A stretch of 64,000 nt of DNA, taken from JAAZIN01 sp964441025. Its GTDB lineage: Bacteria; Bacillota; Dethiobacteria; DTU022. The DNA lies in assembly GCA_964441025.1 (NCBI GenBank), contig CAYTXG010000003.1, positions 1-64,000 on the forward strand. Reading direction: 5' to 3'. Position numbers and translations under genes: made by a program. Positions 49,469-58,032 of the stretch are shown piece by piece. A model generated the notes under the pieces. It was given only the letters and a program-made list of their open reading frames with translations. It ran no database searches and was not told the DNA's origin. Positions within the stretch are counted from its first letter, which is position 1. Each line of letters opens with the position of its first letter.

Positions 49469-52057
49469 CTAGCCCAATTCCAGTCCGGCAGGGCTGCGGC
49501 GCAGGACAACAGTTTTATCTGCACCGGTATCGCCGGCAACGATGCGCCTTGACAGCGGAGTTTCCACGGCGTTCTGGATAGCCCGTTTCAGGGGACGCGC
49601 TCCATAAGCAGGCTCAAAACCCTCTTCAGCCAGGTAATCCAACACTGCATCGTCCCATTTGAGGGTTATCCCGGCCCCCTTCTCCACCCGCCCGGCCAGC
49701 CGCAGCAGCAGCAGGCCGGTAATTTTCCTGATCTGCTCCCGCTCAAGGGCCTTGAAGACAAGAATTTCATCCACGCGGTTCAAAAATTCGGGGCGAAAAT
49801 GCTGTTTCAGCAGGGCCAGCACTGCCTCTTTCATCTTCTCATATTCGCTCCCGCCCTCCTGGAACTCCAGGATTTCCCTGCCGCCGATATTGGAAGTCAT
49901 GATCACAATGCTGTTCCGGAAATCCACCGTGCGGCCCTGCCCATCAGTCAGGCGCCCGTCATCCAGTATCTGCAGCAGCACATTGAAGACATCGGGATGG
50001 GCTTTTTCGATCTCGTCCAGCAGGAGCACGCTGTACGGCTTGCGCCGCACTGCCTCGGTGAGCTGTCCTCCTTCTTCATAGCCCACGTAGCCGGGAGGAG
50101 CCCCGATCAGGCGGGCCACCGTATGCTTCTCCATGTACTCGGACATATCGAGGCGAATCATGTTCCGCTCATCGTCAAAAAGCGCCTCTGCAAGGGCGCG
50201 GCTCAGCTCGGTTTTTCCCACCCCCGTGGGCCCCAGAAATATGAAGCTCCCCACGGGGCGGCGCGGATCCTTGATCCCGCTGCGCGACCGCAGCACCGCG
50301 TCGGCCACAGACCGCACGGCTTCGTCCTGGCCAATTACCCGCCGGTGCAGGATCTCCTCAAGGTGGAGCAGCTTTTCCATTTCACCCTCGCGCAGCCGGC
50401 TCACCGGAATCCCGGTCCAGCGACTGACCACCTGGGCGATCTCCTCCTCGTCCACCTCCTCATGCAGCAGCATGGTCTCTTTCTGCTTGCCCGCCAGCAA
50501 CTCCCCCTCATCCTTCAGGCGCCGCTCCAGCTCGTTTAAACGTCCGTATTTCAGTTCGGCGGCGCGGTTCAGGTCATACTCCCGCTCAGCCCGCTCGACT
50601 TCGGTGCGCACCTCTTCGATCTCCTTCTTGATCGCGCGCACCCGGCCGATGGAGTCCTTCTCCGCCTGCCACTGGGCCTGCATGGCTCCGGCTTCCTCCC
50701 GCAGCTCTGCCAGCTCTCCCTGCAGTGCGGCCAGCCGCTCCGCCGACGCAAGATCCCGCTCCTTCTTCAGGGCAGCCTCCTCGATTTCCAGCTGCATCAC
50801 CCGCCGGTTGATCTCATCCAGGGCGGTGGGGAGACTGTCAATCTGCGTGCGCAGCCTGGCCGCAGCTTCATCAATAAGGTCAATGGCCTTGTCCGGAAGA
50901 AAGCGGTCGCTGATATAGCGGTCGGACATAACCGCGGCGGCAATGAGCGCCCCATCCTGAATGCGAACGCCGTGATGCACCTCGTAGCGCTCCTTCAAAC
51001 CCCGCAGAATGGAAACGGTGTCCTCCACCGAAGGAGGCAGCACCAGGATAGGCTGAAAGCGCCTCTCCAGGGCGGCATCCTTCTCAATATGCTTACGGTA
51101 CTCATCCAGGGTGGTGGCCCCGACGGCGCGCAGCTCTCCCCGGGCCAGCATAGGTTTGAGCAGGTTGCTCGCGTCCACCGCGCCTTCAGCCGCCCCGGCG
51201 CCGACTACCGTGTGCAGCTCGTCGATGAACAGGATAATCTCCCCCCCGGCCTCCTGCACCTCTTTCAGGACTGTTTTCAGCCGTTCTTCAAATTCGCCCC
51301 GGTACTTGGCCCCCGCCACCAGCGAGCCCATATCCAGGGTAATTACACTCTTCTCCTTCAAGCCCTCGGGAACATCCCGGGCCACAATCCGCCGGGCCAG
51401 GCCTTCCACGATGGCGGTTTTGCCCACACCGGGCTCGCCGATGAGCACGGGGTTGTTTTTGGTGCGCCGCGAAAGGATCTCTATGACCCGGCGGATCTCC
51501 TCATCCCGCCCGATGACCGGATCGAGTTTCCCCTCCCGCGCCAGGGCGGTAAGATCGCGGCCGTAGCGGAGCAGCGCTTCATATGTCCCCTCGGGGTTAT
51601 CACTGGTAATCCGCTGGCTCCCCCGCACCAGGCGGAAAGACTGCAGCAGCGATTCCCGGCTCAGCCCGGCCCTGCGCAGCACATCCTGCAGCTCGGGCTC
51701 ACTCTCCTCGATCAGGGCCAGCAAAAGGTGCTCCGCGCTTATATATTCGTCCTTAAGCTGTCCAGCCTCGCTTTCCGCCCGGGCCAGGACCCGGGCCAGG
51801 GTAGAATCTATCTGTACGCTGTTTCTGTAGCCCGTCACCCGGGGGATCCGCTCGATCAGGCGATCCAGCTCCCGGCGCAGCGCTGCCGGTTCCGCCCCGG
51901 CCTGCTGGAGAAAGCGGGCGGTGATCCCCTCTTCCTGGTCCAGCAGCGCCGCCAGCAGATGTTTCGTGCTCACCAGCTGGTGATCCTGACCGGCGGCGGC
52001 TTGCTGTGCCGCGTACAGCGCTTCCTGTGCTTTCCGGGTAAAGCGGTTCGTATCCAT
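49469..52057 (-). CDS. clpB: ATP-dependent disaggregase ClpB
   Basis: 862 residues. The N-domain (two Clp_N repeats, 1-145) is followed by AAA-1 with Walker A GEPGVGKTAIVEGLA near 207. The coiled-coil M-domain (about 405-525) follows, then AAA-2 with GPTGVGKTELSRALAEALF near 603 and a C-terminal D2-small domain. The M-domain separates ClpB from ClpC/ClpA. It rescues aggregated proteins with DnaK. ATG 52055-52057 overlaps the cbpM TGA in TGATG. The operon cbpA-cbpM-clpB is a heat-shock module. Confidence 0.97.
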   Translation of the reverse strand: MDTNRFTRKAQEALYAAQQAAAGQDHQLVSTKHLLAALLDQEEGITARFLQQAGAEPAALRRELDRLIERIPRVTGYRNSVQIDSTLARVLARAESEAGQLKDEYISAEHLLLALIEESEPELQDVLRRAGLSRESLLQSFRLVRGSQRITSDNPEGTYEALLRYGRDLTALAREGKLDPVIGRDEEIRRVIEILSRRTKNNPVLIGEPGVGKTAIVEGLARRIVARDVPEGLKEKSVITLDMGSLVAGAKYRGEFEERLKTVLKEVQEAGGEIILFIDELHTVVGAGAAEGAVDASNLLKPMLARGELRAVGATTLDEYRKHIEKDAALERRFQPILVLPPSVEDTVSILRGLKERYEVHHGVRIQDGALIAAAVMSDRYISDRFLPDKAIDLIDEAAARLRTQIDSLPTALDEINRRVMQLEIEEAALKKERDLASAERLAALQGELAELREEAGAMQAQWQAEKDSIGRVRAIKKEIEEVRTEVERAEREYDLNRAAELKYGRLNELERRLKDEGELLAGKQKETMLLHEEVDEEEIAQVVSRWTGIPVSRLREGEMEKLLHLEEILHRRVIGQDEAVRSVADAVLRSRSGIKDPRRPVGSFIFLGPTGVGKTELSRALAEALFDDERNMIRLDMSEYMEKHTVARLIGAPPGYVGYEEGGQLTEAVRRKPYSVLLLDEIEKAHPDVFNVLLQILDDGRLTDGQGRTVDFRNSIVIMTSNIGGREILEFQEGGSEYEKMKEAVLALLKQHFRPEFLNRVDEILVFKALEREQIRKITGLLLLRLAGRVEKGAGITLKWDDAVLDYLAEEGFEPAYGARPLKRAIQNAVETPLSRRIVAGDTGADKTVVLRRSPAGLELG

Positions 52058-52350
52058 CAATCTCTCACCCGGCCTTTCTGTAATGATCGGAGCTCGTCCT
52101 CAAGAGTTTCGATCCGCTCCAGCAGTTCTACAATTACCGCTGCACCCGCCAGGTTCACTCCCAGGGTACGGCGCAGCCGGAGGCCCTTGCGGATGCGCCG
52201 CAGATCGCGCAAGCTGATCTGATCCTCTTCAAGCTCAACCACCCCCAGCGCCTGAAAACGCTCGATCTCCGCAGGGCGCAGCTCCAGAGTGCGGACACAT
52301 ATCTTCTCTTCGCCCGTGTAATTTTCATAGCAGACGCGGACCAGTTTCAT
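52057..52350 (-). CDS. cbpM: Chaperone modulator CbpM (MerR-like)
   Basis: 97 residues. The MerR_2/CbpM pattern is seen in RTLELRPAEIERFQALGVVEL...DLRRIRKGLRLRRTLGVNLAGAAVIVELLERIETLEDELRSLQ, with a C-terminal coiled coil. CbpM binds the J-domain of CbpA and blocks its action on DnaK. It overlaps cbpA by four bases and clpB by one, so all three are translated together. DNA binding, as in HspR-like regulators, is also possible. Confidence 0.86.
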   Translation of the reverse strand: MKLVRVCYENYTGEEKICVRTLELRPAEIERFQALGVVELEEDQISLRDLRRIRKGLRLRRTLGVNLAGAAVIVELLERIETLEDELRSLQKGRVRD

Positions 52351-53348
52351 TTTGCATCACTTCCCTCCCGTAACCCTTTAAGCTGCCGGTACAGCTCCCG
52401 CTCCTCTCCTGTCAGGCGAGGGGGAATGTCGATGACCACCCGGACATACTGATCGCCGCGGCCCCGTCCGGGAGCGGGAAAACCCTTCCCTTTAAGGCGC
52501 AGCTTTCGCCCGCAGCCGCTTTCCGGGGGCACCGTCATCTCGACAGGGCCATCCAGGGTGGGCATGGTCACCCTGCTTCCCAGAACAGCCTGATCCGGGC
52601 GCAGCCGCACCTCGCTTTCAATATCGCGGCCCTGCAGCCGGAAATGCGAGTGGGGCAGCAGGCGAACTTTCAGAAAAAGGTCGCCCGGGGGTCCGCCCCC
52701 CAACCCCTCGCCGCCCTGCCCTTTCAGGCGGATCCGGCTGCCCTCCCTGACGCCCGGCGGAATCTTCACCTCCAGGGTCTTCTCTGATACCGTCTCCCCT
52801 GTGCCGCCGCAGCGGGGGCAAAAACCCGGTCCGCTCCTCCCGGCGCCGCCGCATTCGGAACAGATTTTGCCGCCGGCGACACGCAGCATCCGGGAAACAC
52901 CCCGGTAGGCATCCTCCAGAGTCAGTTCTATTTCACTTTCCACATCATGTCCGCGCACGGCAGCGGTGCGAAAACCGCGCCCGGCAGCGCCTCCGGCTCC
53001 ACCCCTGCCGAAAAGCGCTTCAAAGAAGTCGCTAAAGCCCTTTCCGAAGTCCCCGGAAGAGCTATAAAAACGGAAGCCATCCATATCCGGCGGTGCCTGA
53101 AAATCCTGACCCTGCTGCCAGTTTTGTCCCAGTTGATCATAGCGTGCTCTTTTCTCGGGATCTTTGAGCACCTCGTAGGCTTCGTTAACCCGCTTGAACT
53201 GCTCCTCCGCCTCCTTTTTTTCATGAGCCGGATGCAGGTCGGGATGCCATTTGCGGGCTGCGCGGCGGTAAGCCGATTTGATCTCTTTATCGGTAGCGTC
53301 CCGCTTTAGCCCCAATATTTCGTAATAATCCTGGAATTTAACGGACAT
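52347..53348 (-). CDS. cbpA: DnaJ-like co-chaperone CbpA with half zinc finger
   Basis: 333 residues. The J-domain (residues 4-70) has the HPD motif in WHPDLHPAHE. A Gly/Phe-rich linker follows, then a reduced zinc region with only two CxxCxG repeats (CSECGGAG and CPRCGGTG), half of the four in full DnaJ, and the substrate-binding DnaJ_C domains. It recruits DnaK to aggregated substrate and works with ClpB. ATG has GGAGGTG upstream and is read from the promoter at 53455. The window has a second, full DnaJ at 61622. Confidence 0.9.
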   Translation of the reverse strand: MSVKFQDYYEILGLKRDATDKEIKSAYRRAARKWHPDLHPAHEKKEAEEQFKRVNEAYEVLKDPEKRARYDQLGQNWQQGQDFQAPPDMDGFRFYSSSGDFGKGFSDFFEALFGRGGAGGAAGRGFRTAAVRGHDVESEIELTLEDAYRGVSRMLRVAGGKICSECGGAGRSGPGFCPRCGGTGETVSEKTLEVKIPPGVREGSRIRLKGQGGEGLGGGPPGDLFLKVRLLPHSHFRLQGRDIESEVRLRPDQAVLGSRVTMPTLDGPVEMTVPPESGCGRKLRLKGKGFPAPGRGRGDQYVRVVIDIPPRLTGEERELYRQLKGLREGSDAK

Positions 53349-53454
53349 CTTCGCCTACACCTCCATTTGATCTGCCGCCCTGCCGGAGCAAAACATGTTT
53401 ATGCCTTTCCGCTGCTTTGCCGATGCAAAGTAAATATTTGCTTTTCCTGCGGCC

Positions 53455-53484
53455 AGTATAGCAATTCCCTCTCAAAAATGTCAA
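53455..53484 (-). promoter_or_regulatory. Sigma-A promoter of the cbpA-cbpM-clpB operon
   Basis: On the minus strand TTGACA (53479-53484) and TATACT (53455-53460) are 18 bases apart, about 105 bases before the cbpA ATG. No CIRCE (TTAGCACTC) or CtsR-type site was seen in the region. Confidence 0.75.
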
Positions 53485-53591
53485 TTATTCGCGCCACCGG
53501 GATCTGATGATTCTCACCTGCCTGCCGGCAGGGTATGGTTTGTGATTCAGGGGTTTCAGTCATAGAAGAATAAATAGTCCACGGACGCCCG

Positions 53592-53637
53592 GGCGGGGCG
53601 TCATGGAGTAAAATTAAACATTCCCCTCCGCCCCGCC
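53592..53637 (-). repeat. GGCGGGGCG/CGCCCCGCC inverted repeat
   Basis: Nine-base perfect arms with a 28-base loop lie 45 bases after the stop of the small membrane protein at 53681. They may be a weak terminator or a processing structure. A 12-base palindrome CCTGCCGGCAGG is at 53521-53532. The rest of the 330-base spacer shows nothing else. Confidence 0.5.
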
Positions 53638-53680
53638 GGAACGCACTGTGAAACAGAGCCGGCAGAATGCCTGTGTTCCA

Positions 53681-54037
53681 TCAGCGCCGGCGCAGACTGC
53701 GCGGCGGCCCCATAATTTCATGAAAGATAAAAGCCGTCAGGAGTCGCTCCTCATCCTTAAATATGCGCTTCAGACTGTGGTGAAGCTTTTTGCCCTCATC
53801 GCGTCGGTGCAACTGTAACGGCGCCTGGATAGTTATTCCCTTCTCGATCACGGCAGAAGCCGTCTCGGCAGGTTGCGGTTTGTCCGATCTTTGCTCCGCC
53901 ACTGCCGTTTTCACCACAGGCCGAACATGAGCTGCGCCGGGAGAGCCCCGGGCCCTCTCTTTGGCCTTGTTTGCGGCACTGCTGATGGCGCTGGTTATTC
54001 CTACCAGAAGAGCAAGAAAAATAATTATCCCAGACAT
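53681..54037 (-). CDS. Small membrane-anchored protein downstream of floA
   Basis: 118 residues from ATG 54037, with GGAAG upstream. The N-terminal helix (MSGIIIFLALLVGITSAIS) is followed by a basic, low-complexity region and the C-terminal LHHSLKRIFKDEERLLTAFIFHEIMGPPRSLRRR. The segment IFKDEERLLTAFIFHEIMGPP is well composed and likely conserved. The position corresponds to yqfB in Bacillus, but no similarity to YqfB was recognised. A partner of the flotillin FloA is possible by position only. Confidence 0.7.
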   Translation of the reverse strand: MSGIIIFLALLVGITSAISSAANKAKERARGSPGAAHVRPVVKTAVAEQRSDKPQPAETASAVIEKGITIQAPLQLHRRDEGKKLHHSLKRIFKDEERLLTAFIFHEIMGPPRSLRRR

Positions 54038-54136
54038 GCCCACACTTCCTTTCAAAGGGAAAATAATCAGGGAGCGGGCAATTGTTAATCCCGGGATCCG
54101 GCTGCGAAAAGACAAGCCAACCCCCCGGTGCTACCC

Positions 54137-55126
54137 TTACTCCTCTTTGGTGCCGTCGGGGCGGCTGATCTTGCCGATGGCGTTGCGCATATCCGTATCG
54201 GCGACAATATTCTTCAGATTATAGTAATCCATTACCCCGATTTTCCCCTCGCGCAGCGCCTGAGCCATGGCTTTGGGGATCTCCGCCTCCGCCTCGACCA
54301 CCTTGGCCCGCATCTCGCCCACAGCGGCCTGCATCTCCTGCTCACGGGCGACAGCCATGGCCCGCCGCTCCTCCGCTTTGGCCTGGGCAATGCGCTTGTC
54401 AGCCTCGGCCTGATCGGTCTGCAGCTCGGCTCCGATATTTTTCCCCACATCTACATCGGCAATATCGATGGAAAGTATTTCAAAAGCGGTCCCTGCATCA
54501 AGACCCTTGTTCAGCACTGTCTGGGAGATCATGTCGGGGTTTTCAAGAACGGTCTTGTGATCATCGGAGGAGCCGATGGTGGTAACAATGCCCTCGCCGA
54601 CCCGGGCAATGATCGTCTCCTCGCCGGCACCCCCGACAAGACGGTCGATATTTGCCCGCACCGTCACCTTGGCCTTGGCCTTGACCTCGATCCCATTTTT
54701 GGCCACAGCCGCCACCACCGGCGTCTCGATCACCTTGGGGTTGACGCTCATCTGCACCGCCTGGAGCACATCCCGGCCGGCCAGATCAATGGCCGCACCA
54801 CGCTCAAAGGTCAGGGGGATCTCCGCCCGCTGGGCAGCAATAAGCGCATTGACCACCCTGTCAACATTGCCTCCCGCCAGGAAATGGCCTTCGAGCTGGT
54901 TTACGCCCACATCGACGCCCCCCTTTGTCGCCTTGATCAAAGGGTTGACAATCTTGGCAGGCAGAACCCGCCGCAGCCGCATCCCCACCAGGGAAAATAT
55001 ACCCACCTGGACTTTGGCGGCTTTGGCCGAAATCCAGAGGCGCAGCGGAATAAAGCTGAAGAGAACAGCAAAAAAGATAATGACAAGTCCCAGCAAGAGA
55101 ATACCCGGTACAACCCAATCCGGCAT
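54137..55126 (-). CDS. floA: Flotillin-like protein FloA
   Basis: 329 residues from ATG 55126 (GGAGGT upstream; the TTG at 55141 is less likely). A hairpin membrane segment (about 6-30) is followed by the SPFH/PHB domain (NPLIKATKGGVDVGVNQLEGHFLAGGNVDRV) and a long coiled region with Ala/Glu repeats (EADKRIAQAKAEERRAMAVAREQEMQ). It organises membrane microdomains. The C-terminus IGVMDYYNLKNIVADTDMRNAIG is FloA-specific. The nfeD gene is upstream, as usual. Confidence 0.96.
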   Translation of the reverse strand: MPDWVVPGILLLGLVIIFFAVLFSFIPLRLWISAKAAKVQVGIFSLVGMRLRRVLPAKIVNPLIKATKGGVDVGVNQLEGHFLAGGNVDRVVNALIAAQRAEIPLTFERGAAIDLAGRDVLQAVQMSVNPKVIETPVVAAVAKNGIEVKAKAKVTVRANIDRLVGGAGEETIIARVGEGIVTTIGSSDDHKTVLENPDMISQTVLNKGLDAGTAFEILSIDIADVDVGKNIGAELQTDQAEADKRIAQAKAEERRAMAVAREQEMQAAVGEMRAKVVEAEAEIPKAMAQALREGKIGVMDYYNLKNIVADTDMRNAIGKISRPDGTKEE

Positions 55127-55236
55127 GTAATAGACCTCCAATCAAGTTATTAGTTTTGAATCCAGAGATGCCTGACCGCACGGGACCCTCTCCAGTCTCT
55201 CCCCAAAGAGAGGAAAAGGGCACGCCGCCGGTTCGT

Positions 55237-56586
55237 TCACTGCCGGTAACCCTCAGGAGAGCCTCCTTTTCCCAACCGGACCACCACCCGCGCTCCCTCC
55301 ACAACGATCACCTTTACCGGAACACCGGCGGGGATAAAAGTCCCCTCGCTGATCACATCAACGCGCCTGCCCGCGATCCTCGCGGCGCCGGCGGGACGCA
55401 GGGCGCTCAGGGTCACACCTTCCAGACCAAGGAGGTCCCTTTGATCGGCGGCGGAAACATAGCCCAGCTCGGAACGAGCCTCATCTGCCAGAAAAATATG
55501 GCGCAGCGCACCGCGGCGTTCGAAAAAGCGGTAGGCCAGGACAACAAAGAGGGCGGAAAGAAGCAGGGCGGCGGCAAACATGAGCAAACCCGTCTCGATT
55601 GTTTTGGCGGACAGGATGATGGAGGCGACAATTGAGAGAATCCCCGTTATCCCGATAATGCCGAAACCGGGGATAACTACTTCTATGAGCAGCAGCACCA
55701 CTCCCAGACCGAAAAGGAGCAACACCCAATATTCCGCCAGGCCTGCGGCGTAATGCCCACCGAAGTAAAAGGTAAAAGCAAGTATGCTGATCAGCCCGAA
55801 AAGGCCGAAGCCCGGTGTGAAGAGCTCCACCACCAGGCAGGTAATACCGGCAATGAGCAGTAGAACAGCCACAACAGGGTGGGTGGTCCAGCCGACGACG
55901 CGGTCGATCAGGCGGGGGCTGTAGGAGATCAATTGCGCCTGAACAAACCCCAGCTCTTCGAGCAGCGCGCTGCGGTTCTCCACCATGCCCTCGCTGTAAC
56001 CGAGCGCCAAAGCCTCTTCACCCGTCAGCGTGAGCAGGATCCCCTTGTCCACTATCCCTTCAATGGCAATCTCTTTGCGGACCATCGCCGCAGCCACCTG
56101 CGGATCGCGACCCCGCCGCTCGGCGGCTGTGCGCATTCTCGCCTCCCAGGCGGAGAGGACCTTCTCATCGGCCTCTCCTCCCCCAAAAAAACGGGGTTCC
56201 GCCGCACCCATGGCACTGCCCGGCGTCATGTAGATCTCGTCAGCGGCCAGAGCCAGATAAGCGCCCGCTGAGAGCGCCTGAGGCCGGACAAAAGCATAAA
56301 CCTGGCCGGGAAAATCATCGATAAGTTTCATGATGTTATAGGCCGATTCCAGGTAGCCTCCCGGCGTATCCAGCTCCAGGATTACTGCTGCAGCGCCTTT
56401 CTTTTCGGATTCTTCCAGCGCAAAGCCTATATAATTTTCAGTGCCCGAATCGATAATTCCCTGCAGCGGGATCAGCGCAACGGGCGCCTGGCTCCGCGGC
56501 AGGGCAAGGGCGGCGCATCCGAATAATACCGGAAGAGCGACAACAAAAAGAAGACACCTGAAAAGGTATCCTCTCCTCTTCGCCAT
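55237..56586 (-). CDS. nfeD: NfeD-family membrane protease
   Basis: 449 residues. A signal peptide (residues 1-30) is followed by a ClpP/SDH-like serine protease domain (LELDTPGGYLESAYNIMKL and SAGAYLALAADEIYMTPGSAMGAAEP near 90-145; Ser in SAGAY is the likely nucleophile). Four or five helices (about 230-360) come next, then a soluble OB-fold NfeD domain (GVTLSALRPAGAARIAGRRVDVISEGTFI). It is thought to process stomatin/flotillin proteins. Gap to floA is 110 bases. ATG start. Confidence 0.93.
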   Translation of the reverse strand: MAKRRGYLFRCLLFVVALPVLFGCAALALPRSQAPVALIPLQGIIDSGTENYIGFALEESEKKGAAAVILELDTPGGYLESAYNIMKLIDDFPGQVYAFVRPQALSAGAYLALAADEIYMTPGSAMGAAEPRFFGGGEADEKVLSAWEARMRTAAERRGRDPQVAAAMVRKEIAIEGIVDKGILLTLTGEEALALGYSEGMVENRSALLEELGFVQAQLISYSPRLIDRVVGWTTHPVVAVLLLIAGITCLVVELFTPGFGLFGLISILAFTFYFGGHYAAGLAEYWVLLLFGLGVVLLLIEVVIPGFGIIGITGILSIVASIILSAKTIETGLLMFAAALLLSALFVVLAYRFFERRGALRHIFLADEARSELGYVSAADQRDLLGLEGVTLSALRPAGAARIAGRRVDVISEGTFIPAGVPVKVIVVEGARVVVRLGKGGSPEGYRQ

Positions 56587-56731
56587 GACCCGTTCTCCCC
56601 TCTCTGATAGGGGACCCGGCTGGGTTCAGCCGGGTCCTTCCGTGATTCAAGTTCATCTCCGGCGCAGGGCCGCATTAAAAGGGGCCGGGCGCAGCAGCCG
56701 CCGTCCCGTCCCGCCTGTAGCCGCGGGAAAA

Positions 56732-56908
56732 TCAGCGGTAACGCCGTTTACGCGCCGCCTCCGACTTCTTTTTGCGGCGCACACTGGGTTTTTCATAATG
56801 GGCCCGGCGGCGTGCTTCCGAAAGGATTCCCGTGCGGGCACATTGCTTTTTAAACCTTCTAAGGGCTCTGTCAAGGGATTCATTCTTCCCAACTTTGATC
56901 TCAGCCAC
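56732..56908 (-). CDS. rpsU: 30S ribosomal protein S21
   Basis: 58 residues from GTG 56906-56908, with GGGGGGAAAG upstream. The sequence VAEIKVGKNESLDRALRRFKK, then ARTGILSEARRRAHYEKPSVRRKKKSEAARKRRYR, is the typical basic S21. It acts in 16S 3'-end region of the 30S subunit and in initiation. Its place between the HIT protein and nfeD is conserved, but yqeY, normally between rpsU and nfeD, is missing; only about 145 bases separate the two here. Confidence 0.96.
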   Translation of the reverse strand: MAEIKVGKNESLDRALRRFKKQCARTGILSEARRRAHYEKPSVRRKKKSEAARKRRYR

Positions 56909-56965
56909 GATCTTTCCCCCCTCTCCGCGCGAACCGTCGCCGAAAAAAACCGCGGTGACAAATGC

Positions 56966-57340
56966 CTAAACACCCCGCCCTTCAGCGATGGCGCTCGATA
57001 ACGCTCTTCCCCCCAGGAGATGCAGGTGCAGATGCTGAACCAGCTGGCCGCCTTCCCGGCCGCAATTGATCACTATCCGGTAACCCGACTGATCGATGTT
57101 GAAAGCACGGGCCAGCTCATTGGCCACGGCGATAAGCCGGCCCATGAGCGCGGTGTCACCGGACTCAAGATCTGTTAAGGCGGGAATATGCCTGCGCGGG
57201 ACAATAAGCAGGTGCACCGGTGCGGCGGGAAAGATATCCTTGAAGGCAAATATCTCTTCATCTTCATAGACGATCTCCGCCTCGGCTTCCTTGCTGACAA
57301 TGCGACAAAATATACAATCAGCGGTCATCCTTTTTCTCAC
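56966..57340 (-). CDS. HIT family nucleotide-binding protein (HinT)
   Basis: 124 residues from GTG 57340; ATG 57328 (MTADCIFC) is a possible start. CIFCRIVSKEAEAEIVYEDEEIFAFKDI is the N-terminal signature, and the triad HLHLHLLGG near 107 carries the nucleophile His. The family hydrolyses purine nucleoside phosphoramidates. A zinc ligand Cys pair is seen in CIFC. It precedes rpsU by 57 bases, in the same direction. Confidence 0.94.
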   Translation of the reverse strand: MRKRMTADCIFCRIVSKEAEAEIVYEDEEIFAFKDIFPAAPVHLLIVPRRHIPALTDLESGDTALMGRLIAVANELARAFNIDQSGYRIVINCGREGGQLVQHLHLHLLGGRALSSAIAEGRGV

Positions 57341-57363
57341 AACCTTTACGAAAATCCCTTGCT

Positions 57364-57392
57364 ATTATAGCACAGCATTTTCTTCTTGAGAA
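57364..57392 (-). promoter_or_regulatory. Candidate promoter of the HIT-rpsU unit
   Basis: On the minus strand TATAAT (57364-57369) has a weak TTCTCA-type -35 (57387-57392) 17 bases away. It lies 24 bases before the GTG of the HIT gene. Confidence 0.45.
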
Positions 57393-57513
57393 GCAAGAAC
57401 CGGCTCCGAAGCCGCCGGCTCCCCTCAGGCTCCCCGTTATGGAGTCATATATAGATTCAATACCGGCGCTGTTTTACCTTTTTCCAAGGAGAATAAACTT
57501 CAGCCCGGGCGCC

Positions 57514-57543
57514 TTGCGCGCTTTTAACGAATTAAGCTATAAT
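57514..57543 (+). promoter_or_regulatory. Promoter of the ylbF-HAD pair
   Basis: TTGCGC (57514-57519) and TATAAT (57538-57543) are 18 bases apart, about 97 bases before the GTG at 57640. Confidence 0.65.
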
Positions 57544-57639
57544 GAATTCAAGGTTCGTGCCGGGAAAAGGGGTATGCTCCCACAACGGGGCAAACATTTT
57601 TCATAGAAAAACGGATATCACAGGAAGGAGTGTAAACTG

Positions 57640-58032
57640 GTGAATTCTTACGACGCCGCTCATGCTCTTGCCAAAGCGCTGCGGGAATCACCTGAGTTCA
57701 AGGGATACGGCGAAGCGCAGGCGCTGCTGACAAAGGACAGCAGCGCCCGTGAAATGCTGCTTGATTTCCGCAAGGAGCAGTTCCGGCTGCAAAAACAGCA
57801 GCTGTCCGGGCTGGAGCTGGCCCCGGAACAGGTTGAAAAGCTGGATAAACTTTTCGAGGTGTTGAACCTGAATTTAACAGTGAAGCGTTTCCTTGATGCA
57901 GAGTTCCGCTTCAGCAGGCTCATCGGGGATATCCAGAGGATTATCAATGAAGCCGCCGGCGATATTCTGGATTCGGAGCTGCTGCAAAAGATGGGCGAAA
58001 CGCTGGATGATGAAAACGGTGCGGAAGAGTAG
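57640..58032 (+). CDS. YlbF family regulator
   Basis: 130 residues, an alpha-helical Com_YlbF protein: AHALAKALRESPEFKGYGEAQALLTKDSSAREMLLDFRKEQFRLQKQQLSG. In Bacillus YlbF and YmcA/YaaT form a complex that governs RNase Y maturation, biofilm, competence and sporulation. GTG start after GGAAGGAG. It is followed by and overlaps the HAD gene (58010). Confidence 0.88.
   Translation: MNSYDAAHALAKALRESPEFKGYGEAQALLTKDSSAREMLLDFRKEQFRLQKQQLSGLELAPEQVEKLDKLFEVLNLNLTVKRFLDAEFRFSRLIGDIQRIINEAAGDILDSELLQKMGETLDDENGAEE

Noticed and set aside
50972..52222. 416-codon open frame on the plus strand
   Set aside because: It is antisense to clpB and cbpM, with no recognisable domain.
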